From contig JAWRVZ010000051.1 in NCBI GenBank assembly GCA_037043235.1, forward strand, positions 3,621,001 through 3,685,000: DNA of 64,000 nucleotides, given 5' to 3'. The notes under the pieces are model-generated. The model did not search any database and had not been told where the DNA came from. It saw nothing but the letters and a program-made list of their open reading frames with translations. This document shows positions 28,383-40,912 of the stretch, one piece after another (position 1 is the first letter of the stretch; the number at the start of each line of letters is the position of its first letter). Position numbers and translations under genes: made by a program. The DNA is from Rhodeus uyekii. Taxonomy: Eukaryota > Chordata > Actinopteri > Cypriniformes > Acheilognathidae.

Positions 28383-29708
28383 ACTTAAACTCTTTTTCAC
28401 TACAACATAATCACTAATGATTATTACATATGATTGTCACTTAAAATTGCATTTGTTCTCTCTGTTGTTTTTGTTTGTTCATAGTTTCTTTGTATGACAG
28501 CCTGACCAAAAATGATTTGCCATGATTCATGGCATTGTCACAACTAAAATCGACTCCCAAACGCAACTATGCAATATGCTTACAAAAATCTTTTACCAGT
28601 TTTTTTTTTTTTATGAGTGACTAATATGAATAAAGGCTGTAGATATTATTTTCCTAGACCGGACTTAACTTGTAGCCACTGCTGTACGTGACTACTTTTA
28701 TTTTATTTTTTGATTAATTAGCATGTCATAGAATGAATTACATTTTTAATCAGTTATTTAAGCCATGAGAAGCATGCAGACTGTCTGAAAGTTCAGTTTT
28801 TGTGTCTCGTACTTACATTGCATAGTTCTAGCAGCTAAAGCCTGTGGGTAATTTATGTCTCACTTGTATTTATATTTAGCTGAGCACACATATACGTAGT
28901 TGCTGCTTTGTCAGACCTCTACAGTTTAGAAAGTTTTTGCCTGTGTAAGTCACTGTAAATTGTGCTTTCAATGTGACTTAATTAAAGATGTGTGTGCATC
29001 TGCAGGAGCTGACAACTCCATTCATTTGCACAGACTGCCAGCACAGTGTCGAACACTCTGCTAAATCAATGCAATTTAACCCTGTTCACCAACGCAGTGA
29101 TTTATCCAACGATCTGTGCGTGTGCAGAATCGGCTCACAATATACACATAAATCTACAGCCTCTGTGCTCTCCGAGCATGGATAAATATTTCTGAAGTGC
29201 TGTTACGAATCTCTCTCTTTATATATTGCCTTGATTTCCAGTTTGTGGGCTGCTTGGGTGGGAATTTTCCCGCAGACTAATTGATTGTGTGTGATTCACT
29301 TTCACCAAAACAATGGCAGTTAGTGCACATCTAGCAAAAAAGACCTTAAATAGCTTAAAACGCATTTCCACTTAGTGTAATTTTATTACGTGTTGCAAAG
29401 CAGTGATTTATGGTGGCGTAATGGAGTTCAATAATGCGGATTGGTATTACCATACAAAAGCTGCTGCCAGATGCATGGTTTAGTTTAAGTGTGGTCTATA
29501 AAACTAGAGCATTTCCTTGAAAAGAAGATATTAGCTGCGGATCCTGTTCAATCTTTAATGGGGTCAAGAAAGTTAATTGTTAATTATTTTGGCTTATATT
29601 AGAGATTTCAGACGAGTACTAACAGTGTTTGTGCTCAAGTGTTAAAGGAAGGAAGTTCCTAATGATTTAGAGACTGAAATGTGTTGTGATAAATTTAACT
29701 AAACAGAA
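28383..29708. other. non-coding
   Basis: No gene with supporting evidence. The stretch at 28960-29320 has balanced composition and could be unique sequence. Confidence 0.5.
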
Positions 29709-29859
29709 TCCATCCATCTATCTGTCTCTTTTTCTATCCATCCATCCATAATATATCTGTCTCTTTTTCTATCCATCCATCCATCCATCCATCCATCTAT
29801 CTCTCTCTTTTGCTATCTGTTTATCTGTCTGTCTGTCTCTCTCTCTCTCTGTCTGTCTA

Positions 29860-29916
<57 letters not shown>

Positions 29917-30473
29917 GTCAGTCCATCCATCTCTTTGTCCATCCATCTATCATCTATCCTCCGTCTTTGTCCATCCGTCTATCTCTCTCTATTTCTGTCT
30001 CTTTTTCTATCCATCCATCCATCCATCTATCTATCTGTCTCTTTTGTTATCCGTCTATCTGTCTATCTTCTTTGTCAGTCCATCCGTCCATCTCTTTGTC
30101 CATCCATCTATCATCTATCATCTATCCTCCGTCTTTGTCCATCCGTCTATTTATCTCTCTATTTCTGTCCATCCATCCATCTCTGTCTGTCTGTCTATCT
30201 ATCTATCTCTTTTTATGTCCATCAATCCATCCATCTATCTATCTTTCTCCATTTCTGTCCGTCCATCCATCCATCTCTTTGTCCATCCATCTATCATCTA
30301 TCCTTCCTCTTGGTCCATCCGTCTGTCTATTTGTCTCTATTTCTGTCCATTCATCCATCTCTTTGTCTATCTGTCTGTCTCTGTCTGTCCATCTATCCAT
30401 CCCTCTATCTATCTCTCTCTATTCTGTCCATCCATCCATCCATCCATCTATCCTTCCTTCCTTCCTTCCTTCC
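29709..30473. repeat. long tetranucleotide array (CCAT/CTAT/CTGT/CCTT)
   Basis: About 765 bp of interleaved CCAT, CTAT, CTGT and CTCT blocks, ending in CCTT repeats. All three + strand frames are nearly open and encode Ser/Ile/Leu/His-rich low-complexity products. These are artefacts of the stop-free repeat, not genes. Confidence 0.95.
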
Positions 30474-31904
30474 GATCTAGAAATAACTTTTTTTAAATAT
30501 TTTTCTGAGTGTGTTGCGGTGTTACTAGGGTGTTTTAGAATCTGAATATTATTAGAATAGGGTTTGTGTCCTTCCTTTAAAATGTTGATGGGATAAAAAA
30601 GTATAATAAAAGTATTAGTACACTTCTAAACAAACCGCACAATTTGAGGTATTTTTCATGTTATGTCCTAAAGTTTAGAAAGTTGTTCACATTTGTAAGT
30701 TGAGTGTGAGAAGGTAACTTTCACATGGCAACTTTAAAATGAGACCGAAACTTAAAAATGGAACCATATTTGAGACTGTAAATATATCCTGTGCATAAAC
30801 ATGCCACTGTGGAATTTCTTTAGGAAAAAAGTATGTAGAGTTTGCTGTGCAGAACAGCCGGAAGAATTCTGGAGGTTTAGGACTTTGAGACATTCTTGCA
30901 CTCCATTTTAAATAAGTAAGTTTTTTTTTCTTTTTTCCAACATCCATTCTCTCTTTATCTCTCCCTCTCGCTATCTTTCTCTCCTGGAGAGCTGAGAAGG
31001 CAAAGATCAGTAACTGATGGCTGCATGCAGGAAAACTAGTGGAAATGCTGAAATGCGAATTGCAGTTGACATGCCATTTCTCCTCTACGCCGCGCACAGG
31101 AAGTGTCAGATTCTTGTGTAGGTGTTTCACTGATGAAGCCATGTTGACTTACAGAATCAAAGTTGTCTTGTGTGACACGAGCTGTGATGTCTTTATGGCA
31201 CATTAGCCGAAATCTCTGCTCTGACTTCACTGAACTCTTTGGGAAGAAATTAGTGACGTGATGGAGGGCTCTCGTAGTTGTTTTGACAGCTTCTTGAGGA
31301 CGTGTATGGCAGCAGAGTCGAGGCGCTGTAAAATACTAGTCATGTGATTTATGGCTTGTATCAAAAATACTTTGAACAGTTTTCCTTCAAGCTGAACATT
31401 TCTGAACACTGGTTTTCATGCTTTACATTTAGGGCATTTGCAACGATGTAATGTTCACAACAGCACAGGGCAAACAATGCAAAGAAGAACATCCTTTTTG
31501 ATGCGGTACATGAGATCTGTTGTAATATTTTATGTTCTATGGCTTCTGCAGCAGATCACATTAAATAAACACGTAATCATTTACTTTTTAATATCCCCCG
31601 TGTTTACTCCCGCAGGACAGCGTCCTGCATGACGTCTTCTCGTTCTTTAGTGCATGCGACTCAGTCCAGGACAATTATCTGTTTGCACTGGAATCTGATA
31701 TTGGCCACATTTAAAACAACAATGTGAACCGCTATACAAAGAAATGGGATCTGAGCAATAAATCAGAACTGAACACTAAGGGTCGCAGTGTGAGCATAGC
31801 CTCACATGATGTTTAGCAACTGTTTTTCTGTCAAAGAACAACAATTAATGTAATATATTTGTTACTAGTTGTCATAATTTTCTCTCTCTCTCTCAATATA
31901 TATA
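30474..31904. other. non-coding
   Basis: No supported gene. A minus-strand frame of 151 codons (30687-31142) has no recognised domain and no clear splice context. Confidence 0.45.
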
Positions 31905-32160
31905 TAGTTCAAAAATAACCGTTCAAAAGCTTGTGATCATTTTTATGATTTCCACAAAAATATTAAGCAGCACAACCGTTGTCAACATTGATAATAACAA
32001 TATGGAAGGATGCTTGAGCACCAAATCAGCATTTAGAATGATTTCTTGAAGGATCCTGAAGATGAAGACTGGAGTAATCACTAATGAATTTTCAGTTTTG
32101 CAGACATAAATCATTTTTAAATTATATTAAAATATGAAACTGTTTTTGATCACATAAATG
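31905..32160 (-). repeat. dispersed fish DNA repeat, reverse copy
   Basis: Reverse-orientation copy of the repeat seen at 4142 and 13880. It contains the complement of GCTGATTTGGTGCTCAAGCA and the complement of GTGCTGCTTAATATTTTTGT. Confidence 0.65.
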
Positions 32161-32535
32161 CATAAATATTTAATTATTAATTTTAATTTAAATAAGCAAT
32201 TTTTAAATATTTACAGACAATTAAATGATATAATCAACCTTTTTTTCTCTTTTTTTTTCTCGGTTGAACTATTCCTTAAAGCCACCTCCATTTAATTCTC
32301 AAATCAGCTAAAACTACTATTGAAAGACCTGAACACACCTTCTGTCGATCATTGTCTTCTCTTTTATTCAGTGGAAGCCACGGTGTCATTTGATCAATAT
32401 TTAATCTCTTTCACGACTCTTGCTGTGGCTGCTAAAAGGCAGATCTGGTTAACTCCTCCCCTGAACTATTGATATATATTCTATGGACCAACTTTTTCTC
32501 AACTTTTTCTCGAGCTTAAATCTCCTTTTTAAGTA
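32161..32535. other. non-coding
   Basis: Nothing recognised. Confidence 0.5.
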
Positions 32536-32682
32536 AGCTTTCCTGTAGCTCAATCAGTAGAGCGTTGGTGCTTGCAACGCCATGGTCATGGGTTTGATTC
32601 CCGGGGAAAGCAAGAACTGATTGGAATATCAATGTGTTCCTTGAATGCAATATAAGTGTCTGCCAAATGCATAAATGTAAAT
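32536..32682 (+). mobile_element. tRNA-derived SINE (V-SINE-like)
   Basis: The best-preserved SINE head in the window. A-box-like TAGCTCAATCAGTAGAGCG and B-box-like GGTTTGATTCCC are followed by GGGAAAGCAAGAACTGATT. The 3' domain lacks the CGCTTTGGATAAAAG segment but keeps CTGCCAAATGCATAAATG. Confidence 0.85.
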
Positions 32683-34290
32683 ATATGTTTGAATTTTACC
32701 ATCATATTCATTTCCTTTGTAATGTAAAATGTTGTACAAAAATTGCCTAATTAAACTCAACTTGGATACGTTTGTTGTTTTGTTGCATTCAGTATTGGAC
32801 AAAAAGAAAAAACAGCGGACACGGAGGGTCAGCTGAATAACTATAGACTTCCTGTAGTGGTGAGGATTTGTTGCCAGGTATTCAGGGTTGCCAGATTTTA
32901 GGATGCGCTTCATGAGCAGATGCAGGTGGTTTAGATGAGTATGGTGGAATTTTTTCCCTCTCCCATCAAATCTGTGTTTGTTTATTTCTTTTTGCTCTCT
33001 GAGGCTTTGTGGTCTGTTCTAACTTACTCCACATGACCCAGCATTCGCCAGCGATTCGAAATACCAAAACCTTTCCAGATGCTGTAAGGTTTTCTTTAGT
33101 GTTTTTGTTGCATATTCACCCCTGCTCTTCTTTTTGAAAGTTGAGTGTGTAAACAGCATGCTGGGTTTCTAAACTGAAGCTTATTATTTGGCTTATTTCA
33201 GCTGTCTTTGGAAGTCTTTTTTTATTAATGCTTTTAGGAGAAAAGAAAAAAAATCTAGTTTGCTGTTTCAGTGCCAGAAAACTGACAACACAAAATCCTA
33301 CCCGTGGCCATTAGCCATTGAGTGCAAGCGTGACTAACAAAACTGTTACAAAAACACTTATGATGTTATTTTTCCTCAATTCAAAGAAGGGTGGGGGGGG
33401 GGGGGGGGGGGGGGGGGGGTATACATTGTGTAACCATGTGGAAATGCTTCAAACAATTGAAAGTACTTTTTCTTTTAATTAATACGCTTTTAATAAAAAA
33501 AAATTATTATTGTTTGGACTTCAGTGGATATAAACACATGGAAATATTATGTTTGGCAACATTTCTTGTGTGTATTTAACCCTGTTCACCGCAATATGAA
33601 TCAGTTGACACATTTCTGCTATAATGCGGTATGCAGTATTTAATGCAGTATATAGTGCCATGCCACTCTTCCCTAAGCTTTCCTGTTTCGTGCTTAATGT
33701 CCTCAAGATGTCCTGAGTTTGATGGGTCAACGGTGAAGCAGACTGATTGAATTGCATGTCCCGGTGGATATTATCCTAGACGCAGAGATAAGGACAGATG
33801 TGCTACAGCATGATCTGGTTATCTATAAGAATAACTCATTCATTTGGATGTTACGTGAACAAAGATCTTTTCAATTTCTTTTGATATACACAATAGCCCC
33901 CAAAAAATCCAATGTAACAAATGTATTCGGGAACCGTTTTAGTGTAAATTCATACCGTGTCTGATTCTGAGTTTTCAACTAGGACTATGTAGAGTCCATG
34001 CACATATCTTACTCAAATTATGCCTAATTTAATCATAGAATTCATTTGTTTTGAATGATTGCAATGCTTTTTGACTGTGCAAATTTGTCCGACTGTGTAT
34101 AGCTGCAGTTCATTTAAACAGGCAAGGTCATGTTTACAAAGCAGCACAGTTTTCTTGCCAGGTTTTTCTTGTAATCACACATAAGTGAATAGAAACAGAG
34201 AATGATGAAACAGACTTGTTTGAATAGTCACCTAATGATTGTCAGGAAGAAACATGAAACAGATGCCGGTGATGGGTCTATGTGAACATC
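32683..34290. other. non-coding with a poly-G tract
   Basis: No gene is seen. A 27-bp poly-G run lies at 33393-33419. Confidence 0.5.
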
Positions 34291-34694
34291 CGCCCTTTTC
34301 ACTTCTTCCCTTTCATTTATACTTCCTCTTCCATTCCTTCTCTTTCTATGTGCTCTGTTCCTTTTACCCTCCTCTCCTTTTTTTCTTTCCGCTCTTTACT
34401 TGTCTTTTACTTTCCGATTCTTTACTGCTGTCTTCCTTTCTGCACCTTTACCTTCCTTTCGTTTTCTTCCCTAAATGCTTCTTTCTATTCATTTATGCTC
34501 TGCTCCTTTCCTTTACATTCCTTTTTTCGCTGCTTTCCTTGCTTCCCTTTTACGTTTTCTTTCCTCTTCCTCCTCTTAAAAGGTGTTTGATGTTGCTGCG
34601 CATATGCATGTATTTTGCAGTAATCAAACTGATATCGTTAATCGCAACTAAATAACTCTCTCTTTTTGTCCTGTTCCTCTTCCCCCCTTTTCAG
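34291..34694 (+). promoter_or_regulatory. pyrimidine-rich intron end with 3' splice acceptor
   Basis: A long C/T-rich stretch (34291-34580), then CTCTCTCTTTTTGTC and TTCCCCCCTTTTCAG, leads to the acceptor AG at 34693-34694. The final tract is an excellent polypyrimidine tract for the exon that follows. The longer C/T-rich stretch opens spurious Phe/Ser/Leu-rich frames. Confidence 0.6.
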
Positions 34695-34892
34695 AATAAG
34701 AATGCTTCGGCTAAACTGGAAAAGAAGAAATGGGAGGATATTGTAGTTAAACGACAGAAGGAGGCAGAGGAGAACATGACCCCTGACATAGACGAAAATG
34801 GCTTCTGCAATCTGTCCACCAGCGTGGGGCGAGACCAGGAGCGGGTGAAAGATCGTCTGCTGAAGAACACATACTCCAAGAAGAGCAAACGA
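34695..34892 (+). CDS. candidate internal coding exon of an unidentified host gene
   Basis: The segment is 198 bp, exactly 66 codons, open in one frame. It lies between a strong acceptor (pyrimidine tract ending TTTTCAG) and a strong donor (GTGAGT at 34893-34898). In the open frame both junctions are phase 0, so the exon could be skipped without changing frame. The product is highly charged: residues 7-26 read KLEKKKWEDIVVKRQKEAEE, predicted helical and lysine/glutamate-rich. A less charged middle (MTPDIDENGFCNLSTSVG) follows, then a basic end (residues 50-66, finishing YSKKSKR). There is no signal peptide, membrane segment or motif I recognise. The basic end could be a nuclear-localisation or phospholipid-binding patch, but that is speculation. 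No neighbouring exon was found in the window, so flanking introns must be long. The gene family is unknown to me. Confidence 0.6.
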
Positions 34893-35440
34893 GTGAGTCT
34901 GTCATTTCTTTCGGCAGGCTAAATGATAGCTTGACGGATAAGAGCAGCGGAGCATGAAACCCGTGTGATCTTATACCTGTTCCTGAGTGTTGACTGCTTT
35001 GACCGGTGTTGACCGGATTAATGTGGCCGTTGCAGTCATTACTGAACGCCTGCTGTTTCTGGAAGGGCTCGCTGAGGTGTGTGCATATGAATGTGACAGC
35101 AGTACATCAGCAGCTGACAGATTACTGGTCTAGAGCTGTGGTTAAGCCGCACAGCGAGCTGTTAATGACAAAGAAGAACAAATATAACCATCTCTCGCTT
35201 CCTGGATCTATTTTCTTGCCCTCCTTTTGGTTTATTTGCAGCCTTTCTTGATGGTGATAGTGTGAACAGTACAGGAAAGGGTAGGTTGAAGTGGGCAGAA
35301 TGGGATCGGAAAATGTCAGATTTGAACTCAAGTTGCCTACGTGAGCACCATAGCTCATCAGTTTAGTTAGAGTGCATCTATCATTCCAAATAATCACTGC
35401 TCCCTAAATCCGTGGGCTAATACAGAAGGCCGACACAATC
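34893..35440. other. intron start, non-coding
   Basis: Begins with the donor GTGAGT. No further exon is recognised. Confidence 0.5.
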
Positions 35441-35512
35441 TTTCTAGCTATTGTTTTGTCTATCTAGCTATTGTTTTGTCTATCTAGCTATTGTTTTGTC
35501 TGTCTGTCTGTC
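35441..35512. repeat. 20-bp tandem repeat (3 copies) followed by (TGTC)n
   Basis: Three copies of a unit CTAGCTATTGTTTTGTC plus TAT/TTT, then TGTC repeats. Confidence 0.9.
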
Positions 35513-36719
35513 TTTTGAAGTGGCACTTTCTTTCTGAAAGTGTAGCCATAAAGATTGGTTCACCCCTAATGGTTAGGACCAATTTCCAATCCATGATCTT
35601 CTTTTCTTTACTGTATGTCTTCTGTCGGACATACTGAGTTTTCTAAGAGGACCGCTTTCTGACACCATGAGGAGAGATAGAATATTATCGGGTCAGAGTT
35701 AAAGCAATATGGACAGACAGAGCACGGTTCATCCAGCGTCTGTCGCTGTCCTCTGCCCAGAGGCATCTGATTACCCTCCCCTGAAGACTTCTCCATCACT
35801 GTAGCCCAATGAATATAAAGCAGCCTCTCTCCAGATGGGATCTCTTTCTGATCACGGGCCTTTGTGCATTCGCTCACACTGGCATGGTGTTTAAATGCAG
35901 GGTGTTCTAGCCCACGTGGGCGTCTATCAGACCCTCATACACCCGCTGGCATCTCCGTTTCCCTCTCTGATCAGAAATAATGGGGAAAAAAGAAAACCAC
36001 TTTCATATCGCTGTAATTGCAGAGCGGAAGGCTCTCCACAAAGCAGCCATCTGGACGAAGAGAGACTGTGAGTGCGCATGGGCCGCTGTTGTGTGTGTGT
36101 TTATATTTTCTAGCTGGAGAGATGCAGAGAGACACACACAGCATGTCTCTGATCAGCGTGTCAGGGCTTTTGATGCACAGCTCGGCTTGATTTCTGCCTC
36201 TGAACAGCCCGTGATCACACTTAAAGGCAGATTCATCAAGGCATTTAAGCATTAACTCTTTTTTTTTTTTTTATGCATGCAACTCATAATGAGTGAGTGG
36301 AGCGTGTTCAATGATTCAGCTAGTCTTTACGCTTTCTGTGTGTATTTCACACTAGCTCACAGGACCTAAATTAAGTTACTGCCTCTGTGGCACTGACCAC
36401 GTCCTCTGCTAGTCAGCCACTGTTGACAATGAAAATGCTTCACCAAATGGAATTTTGTCCAAGTTATAATCACTTTACTATTAATAAATAAACCTGTTAC
36501 AAAATAGTATACAAGATCTCTCTAATTATTCTATCTGTCTATCGTTTTGCTTCTATTGTTCTGTCAAAGGCAGCTGAATTTTTATCTCCATCCTTTAATT
36601 ATAGTTAAATGTGAGGGATATTTCACTATGGATTTCACTTCTCAAGGACTCTCTTGTAATAAAAATGGATTAAAAAACATACTAAACCTTTGTTCATGTA
36701 AAAAAGGCTCAGTCTAGGG
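35513..36719. other. non-coding
   Basis: No gene is supported. Two opposite-strand frames of about 90 codons overlap at 35971-36255 but neither has a recognised motif or splice context. Confidence 0.45.
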
Positions 36720-36900
36720 CAGGGGTCTGCAACCTCTGGCTCCAGAGCCGCATGCGGCTCTCTCATCCCTGTGCAGAGGCTCCCCTAGCTTTGAAAAATA
36801 TATATATGGGAATCAATAAATAAGCTATTTTATTAATTAATTTTTTCAATGGTATACCTCTTAAATTTCAAGGTCAAAGTAATCTTGTTACATAATTTTT
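36720..36900 (+). mobile_element. 5' end of a hAT-like element (truncated)
   Basis: It starts CAGGGGTCTGCAACCTCTGG and continues with CCAGAGCCGCATGCGGCTCT. This is a start typical of hAT-type elements in vertebrates. No right end was found, so it is truncated. Confidence 0.6.
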
Positions 36901-36934
36901 TTTTAGATATTTTATTTTTATATATAAATAAATA

Positions 36935-37350
36935 AATAATGGGGAAAAAGAGGCTATATATATTTAGCCTTTATCCACAAATGGCGAAAACATGGAACAG
37001 TGGTGAACCTTCCCAGGAGTGGCTGGCGACCAAAATTACCCCAAGAGCACGGCAACGACTCATCCAGGAACTGCAGGCCTCACTTACATACTCTAATATT
37101 ATTAATAATACTATTATACTATACTATTAATAATACCTCTACTATAATAAAGAGACGGGGCAAATATGGCCTTTTATTAGGTTTAGGGGGCAAGTACTTT
37201 TTCACACAGGGCCATGTACGTTTGTGTTTTGTTTTCCCTTAATAATAACAACCTTCATTTAAAAACTGCATTTTGTGTTCATTTGTTATCTTTGACTGAC
37301 TAATATTTAACTTTGTATGATTTGTTTGAAACATTTAAGCATGTGAAACA
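36935..37350 (+). mobile_element. remnants of a Tc1/mariner-like repeat
   Basis: Text such as AACAGTGGTGAACCTTCCCA, CCCCAAGAGCACGGCAACGA and CAAGTACTTTTTCACACAGG is familiar to me from fish Tc1-type repeats. The copy has lost its termini and carries internal deletions and AT-rich insertions. There is no coding capacity. Confidence 0.5.
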
Positions 37351-38434
37351 TATACATATGTATATGTATGTGTGAATGTGTTTAAAGAGATGCAGATGTC
37401 AATACTGTTAGATAGTGTATGTTAATGTGTGAATACCAACAAACACTTGTTTGTTAGTGGTGATTGGTGTGTTGCCAGATGTCATTGTCCCTTGGAGCAT
37501 CAGTATTAAATCTAGCACAGATTGCGTCATACCGCACTGGGAGAGATGTAGAGTGAGAGAGCACCCATCTAACACAATTGCTTGGTTTTTCATGATGAGC
37601 TCATGTAACTCGGGGGAATCTCTTCCTTTCTGCTTTCATGGCTGAAACTCTATTGTGTGAAGTCAAACTCATAGCTGATCCAGTTGCTGTCATGCACTCT
37701 GATGTGCTTGATGAGGCTGGCTTCAGGTTATCACCCTTCAGGGCAGATCACCCACAGCAGTTCAGAGGGGCAAGACTCCGCTCACAGGGAAAATCACATG
37801 AAAGAGAGAGATCTTAGCCAAATATCTCTCACTCAAATGTATGCTCTATTGTGGGGTGGTGCAATCTGTTGTTTGAGGATCTATGCAGCTAACCAAATAG
37901 ATGTAGGTCACTACAAGTGATCTACAAAGTATTGCCATTGTGCCTTAGACACTTAACCTCAAGTAACTCTGTCCTCCCTGTAATTACTTGAAGCTTCAGC
38001 TTGAGTTACAAAAGCATCAGCTAAATGGCAAATCAGATTAAATACAGTCTAACTTTACACAGACTTCTTAAAGCTGAAACATGCAATTTTCTCTCTTGTC
38101 ACAGCTTAATACGCATAGACAAGTGTAAGTAAGCCATTTGTTGGTTGATTCTTTCAAAAAGTTAAAACACTGTAAAACTGGCACAACTAAAGGCGGATTT
38201 AAGGCAGGACTATATATTGGCTAACCAATTTCCGATGTTATACTTGCAGTTCTGTTTGGATTAAACTAATGGCACAGAAATTGCACACTTCAGCTGTAAT
38301 GCCGCTGAATTAGATGTTTGTTTTTCCCCGCTAATTTGCTTTACCTTTTTTTTTCTCTTAGGCCTTATTTAAAAAAAAAGTGATGAAGTGTTTTATTTTC
38401 ACAGCAAAATGTCTAATACTAAATTATCCCCCCA
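37351..38434. other. non-coding
   Basis: Nothing recognised. Open frames are short. Confidence 0.5.
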
Positions 38435-39600
38435 AATGGGGTCCTATTATGCCATTTCACTTTTTCAACTTTTATTTATTGTAATTTGTTGTTTGAGCAT
38501 AAAACATATCTGCAAGGTTACAAAGCTTAAAGTCCACTCCAAAGGGATATATTTTATTCAACATAATTCACTTGATAACTCATAATTCCATGAACTACAA
38601 TGCATTTTTCCTTTGTGAAGTCACAATCTTACTCACTTAAATAATCCCCATTAGAGAAGACCGTGTTGTTTCCATGTCAAAAAGATTCCCCTTTCCCCCC
38701 ACCCCTTTTCCACAGCTTATTTGTTTGACCATCCTAAGGCTGACAAGAGTCATTAATTTATTTTAAACCCTTTTCCTGAATAATACACCTCAATGTTTAT
38801 TTGTGTGCTGCACATTTTACGAAGATCAGTTTCCAGAACCTAAGAGAGTACAATGCAGGCTACACACAAAGGCTTCTTCTGAAATGGACCAGTTCCCAAT
38901 TTGTCAGGACCATCTGATGTTTTTAGATCGCAACTTGTATGTCTTGCATTTTCTATTACAGTTTCAATTATATGTTCTTTGTTGTTGCTATGCTGTAAAC
39001 AAAGGGCAAAGCTTTGCCTCCGTTAGCCTGCTAGCCAACATTACTGTTGATAGCGCTTACTGTAATTTTTGTTAGGCTGTTCACCACCCTCAGGACAATT
39101 AACCATGGTTTTGTGATTGATTACAGTTTGTATTACCATAGTTTTTCGTCAATTAAATTGGGTAAAATTTTGTCTCTAAAACGTATACGAAAAAAACAAA
39201 ACATGCCACTCTAAAACGTCTTTTGAAATCCATGTATGCAAAGTCCGTGCATGAAATCCGTTCTGAATCAGGCTTGAATTGGTTTGAAATTGATGGCAAT
39301 TTCAATTTACATATGAGTAGAGCTCGCTGTTATGATAAGGGGCGTGACATTTCCCGAACACGCACTAAGCCAATCACAACACACTGGCACAGCTAACCAA
39401 TCACAGCACGTTTTGTATTTCTGAAGGAGGGTCTTCATCGAATGTTTGAGCAAAACTGGGGAGAGAGGTGCTGTAATGATGTAAAATGTTTTTTTTTTTT
39501 TTTTTTTTTACGTTTTTTGAACAGTCAAGCATGAAAACATTTTACACCCCGAAAACAAAAGCACGACTTTGTAAAGGGGCATAGTTGGACCCCTTTAAAA
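38435..39600. mobile_element. diverged TTAA-type non-autonomous element
   Basis: The left end reads AAATGGGGTCCTATTATGCC and the right end is a diverged complement of AAAGGGGTCCAACTATGCCC near 39575-39598. It resembles the family at 14828 (AAAGGGACCTATTATGC). The interior includes CCAATCACAACACACTGGC-type text. No coding capacity; the 90-codon frame inside at 38803 is considered spurious. Confidence 0.5.
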
Positions 39601-40210
39601 TGTCTAAAGATTAAGATGTTTTTACTTAAGAACCAATGCTGCATCTGCTTTCAAGGCTTGTTTTCAGAAATTGTGTCTTTAATTCAAGTGTATTTTGTCT
39701 TTCTGCACTTTTTTTGTTGTATTCAGTAGAAACAAGCAGAGCAGAAAGACAAAATATAAAAGATATTATGGAAACATTGCTTTCAATTTATCTTGATTAA
39801 AAGTTATTTTATTTAGGAACTGAGGACGAAAAATGTAAGATACGCAAGGTAATATAAAAAAAACCTAAATGTGTTTATCAAATGCAGGTCATGAACAGTT
39901 TAAGAAAATCTTTTGATATCAGATCTGCTGATAGTGTCATTCATTCCCATTTATTTAGTCTATTTTCTCTAGGTAGTACAAGCACAACATGAATAAAAAA
40001 GGCAAATAGTATTTAGTTTTGTGAATGAGACCCAATCTGTGGTTGCAATGTAAAGAAACAATAACTTAATTTAAATCTAGAACAGACTGTTTAAGTTAGA
40101 TTGCAACGAAGCGAAGAAGAGCGGGTTAACCATCACATTCAATGTCTTGACGATTAAACTATTTTATTGAAATCTCATTATTAAATTATTATTGAAATTT
40201 GAATATGGAT
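39601..40210. other. non-coding
   Basis: Nothing recognised. Confidence 0.5.
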
Positions 40211-40912
40211 TGTCAGGATTCAGGGAAGGATGAGCGAGGACCAAATCGCAGGGGAAAGGTTTTTTTTATTGAAAAAATAAAAAACAAGACACAAACAAAA
40301 CCATCCCGGGGGAAAGCTCAACTAGGACACCTGGACAAACGACAACGAAGCAGCACAGGACAGCTAACACGAAGGGATTAAATAGATACAATAGGACGAG
40401 TAATTGAACAGGAAACAGCTGGGACAAATTAAAGTTAAGCAGGAGAACAAGGTGGGTGGGGTTCACAATGACAAGACACTAACACGCAGCCAATGTTCAC
40501 ATGAACACGAAGACAGCGTGCAGCTGGTGAAAACCAAACTGCGCGCGACACGAAAACACAACATGAAAGCATGCGGCCGATGTAAACACGAACCCCGTGC
40601 TTACAACACTTCACAAAGACCCGAGAGCTTGAAACCACGCCCACTCACATAACGTAGAGCGCGAGAGAACGAGCAACCACTCGTCTCGTGCGCTCACGAC
40701 TAGGATGAACACACGGGTCATGAATGTCTGAACCCCGACACAAAACCAAAACTGAACAAGATCGGACTGGGGATCGGACATCATAACCCGCACTCAAGAC
40801 GTTACACAGACAAGAGCGCATGCGGCTCGAACACTCGAATCCGCGCTCGCACACACCAAACACGAAACATTACGGTAGTGTCAGAGCTCTGCCACAACAA
40901 CAAGAAATGACA
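40211..40912 (-). mobile_element. candidate solo LTR
   Basis: The block is bounded by TGTCA at 40211 and TGACA at 40908-40912, the inverted TG..CA ends expected of an LTR. Read on the minus strand it contains a TATA-like TCTATTTAATCC stretch (complement near 40377-40388). Near its end it has an AATAAA signal (complement near 40266) followed by T-rich text, an order compatible with a U3-R-U5 layout. No gag or pol sequence is adjacent. I could not find a clean target duplication (TGGAT versus ATGGT), so this is a solo LTR candidate of unknown superfamily. Confidence 0.4.

Noticed and set aside
29810..30545. Three overlapping frames of 181-228 codons rich in Ser, Ile, Leu and His
   Set aside because: They are stop-free translations of a tetranucleotide array in all three frames.
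30687..31142. 151-codon minus-strand frame
   Set aside because: No recognisable domain, no splice signals of note, and a composition like the surrounding non-coding DNA.
34239..34655. 138-codon Phe/Leu/Ser-rich frame upstream of the exon
   Set aside because: It is a pyrimidine-rich intron tract leading into the acceptor site.
34691..34888. 65-codon minus-strand frame over the exon
   Set aside because: The splice signals are on the plus strand; the minus frame is a shadow of it.
38803..39075. 90-codon plus-strand frame
   Set aside because: It lies within a TTAA-type repeat, with no domain or splice support.
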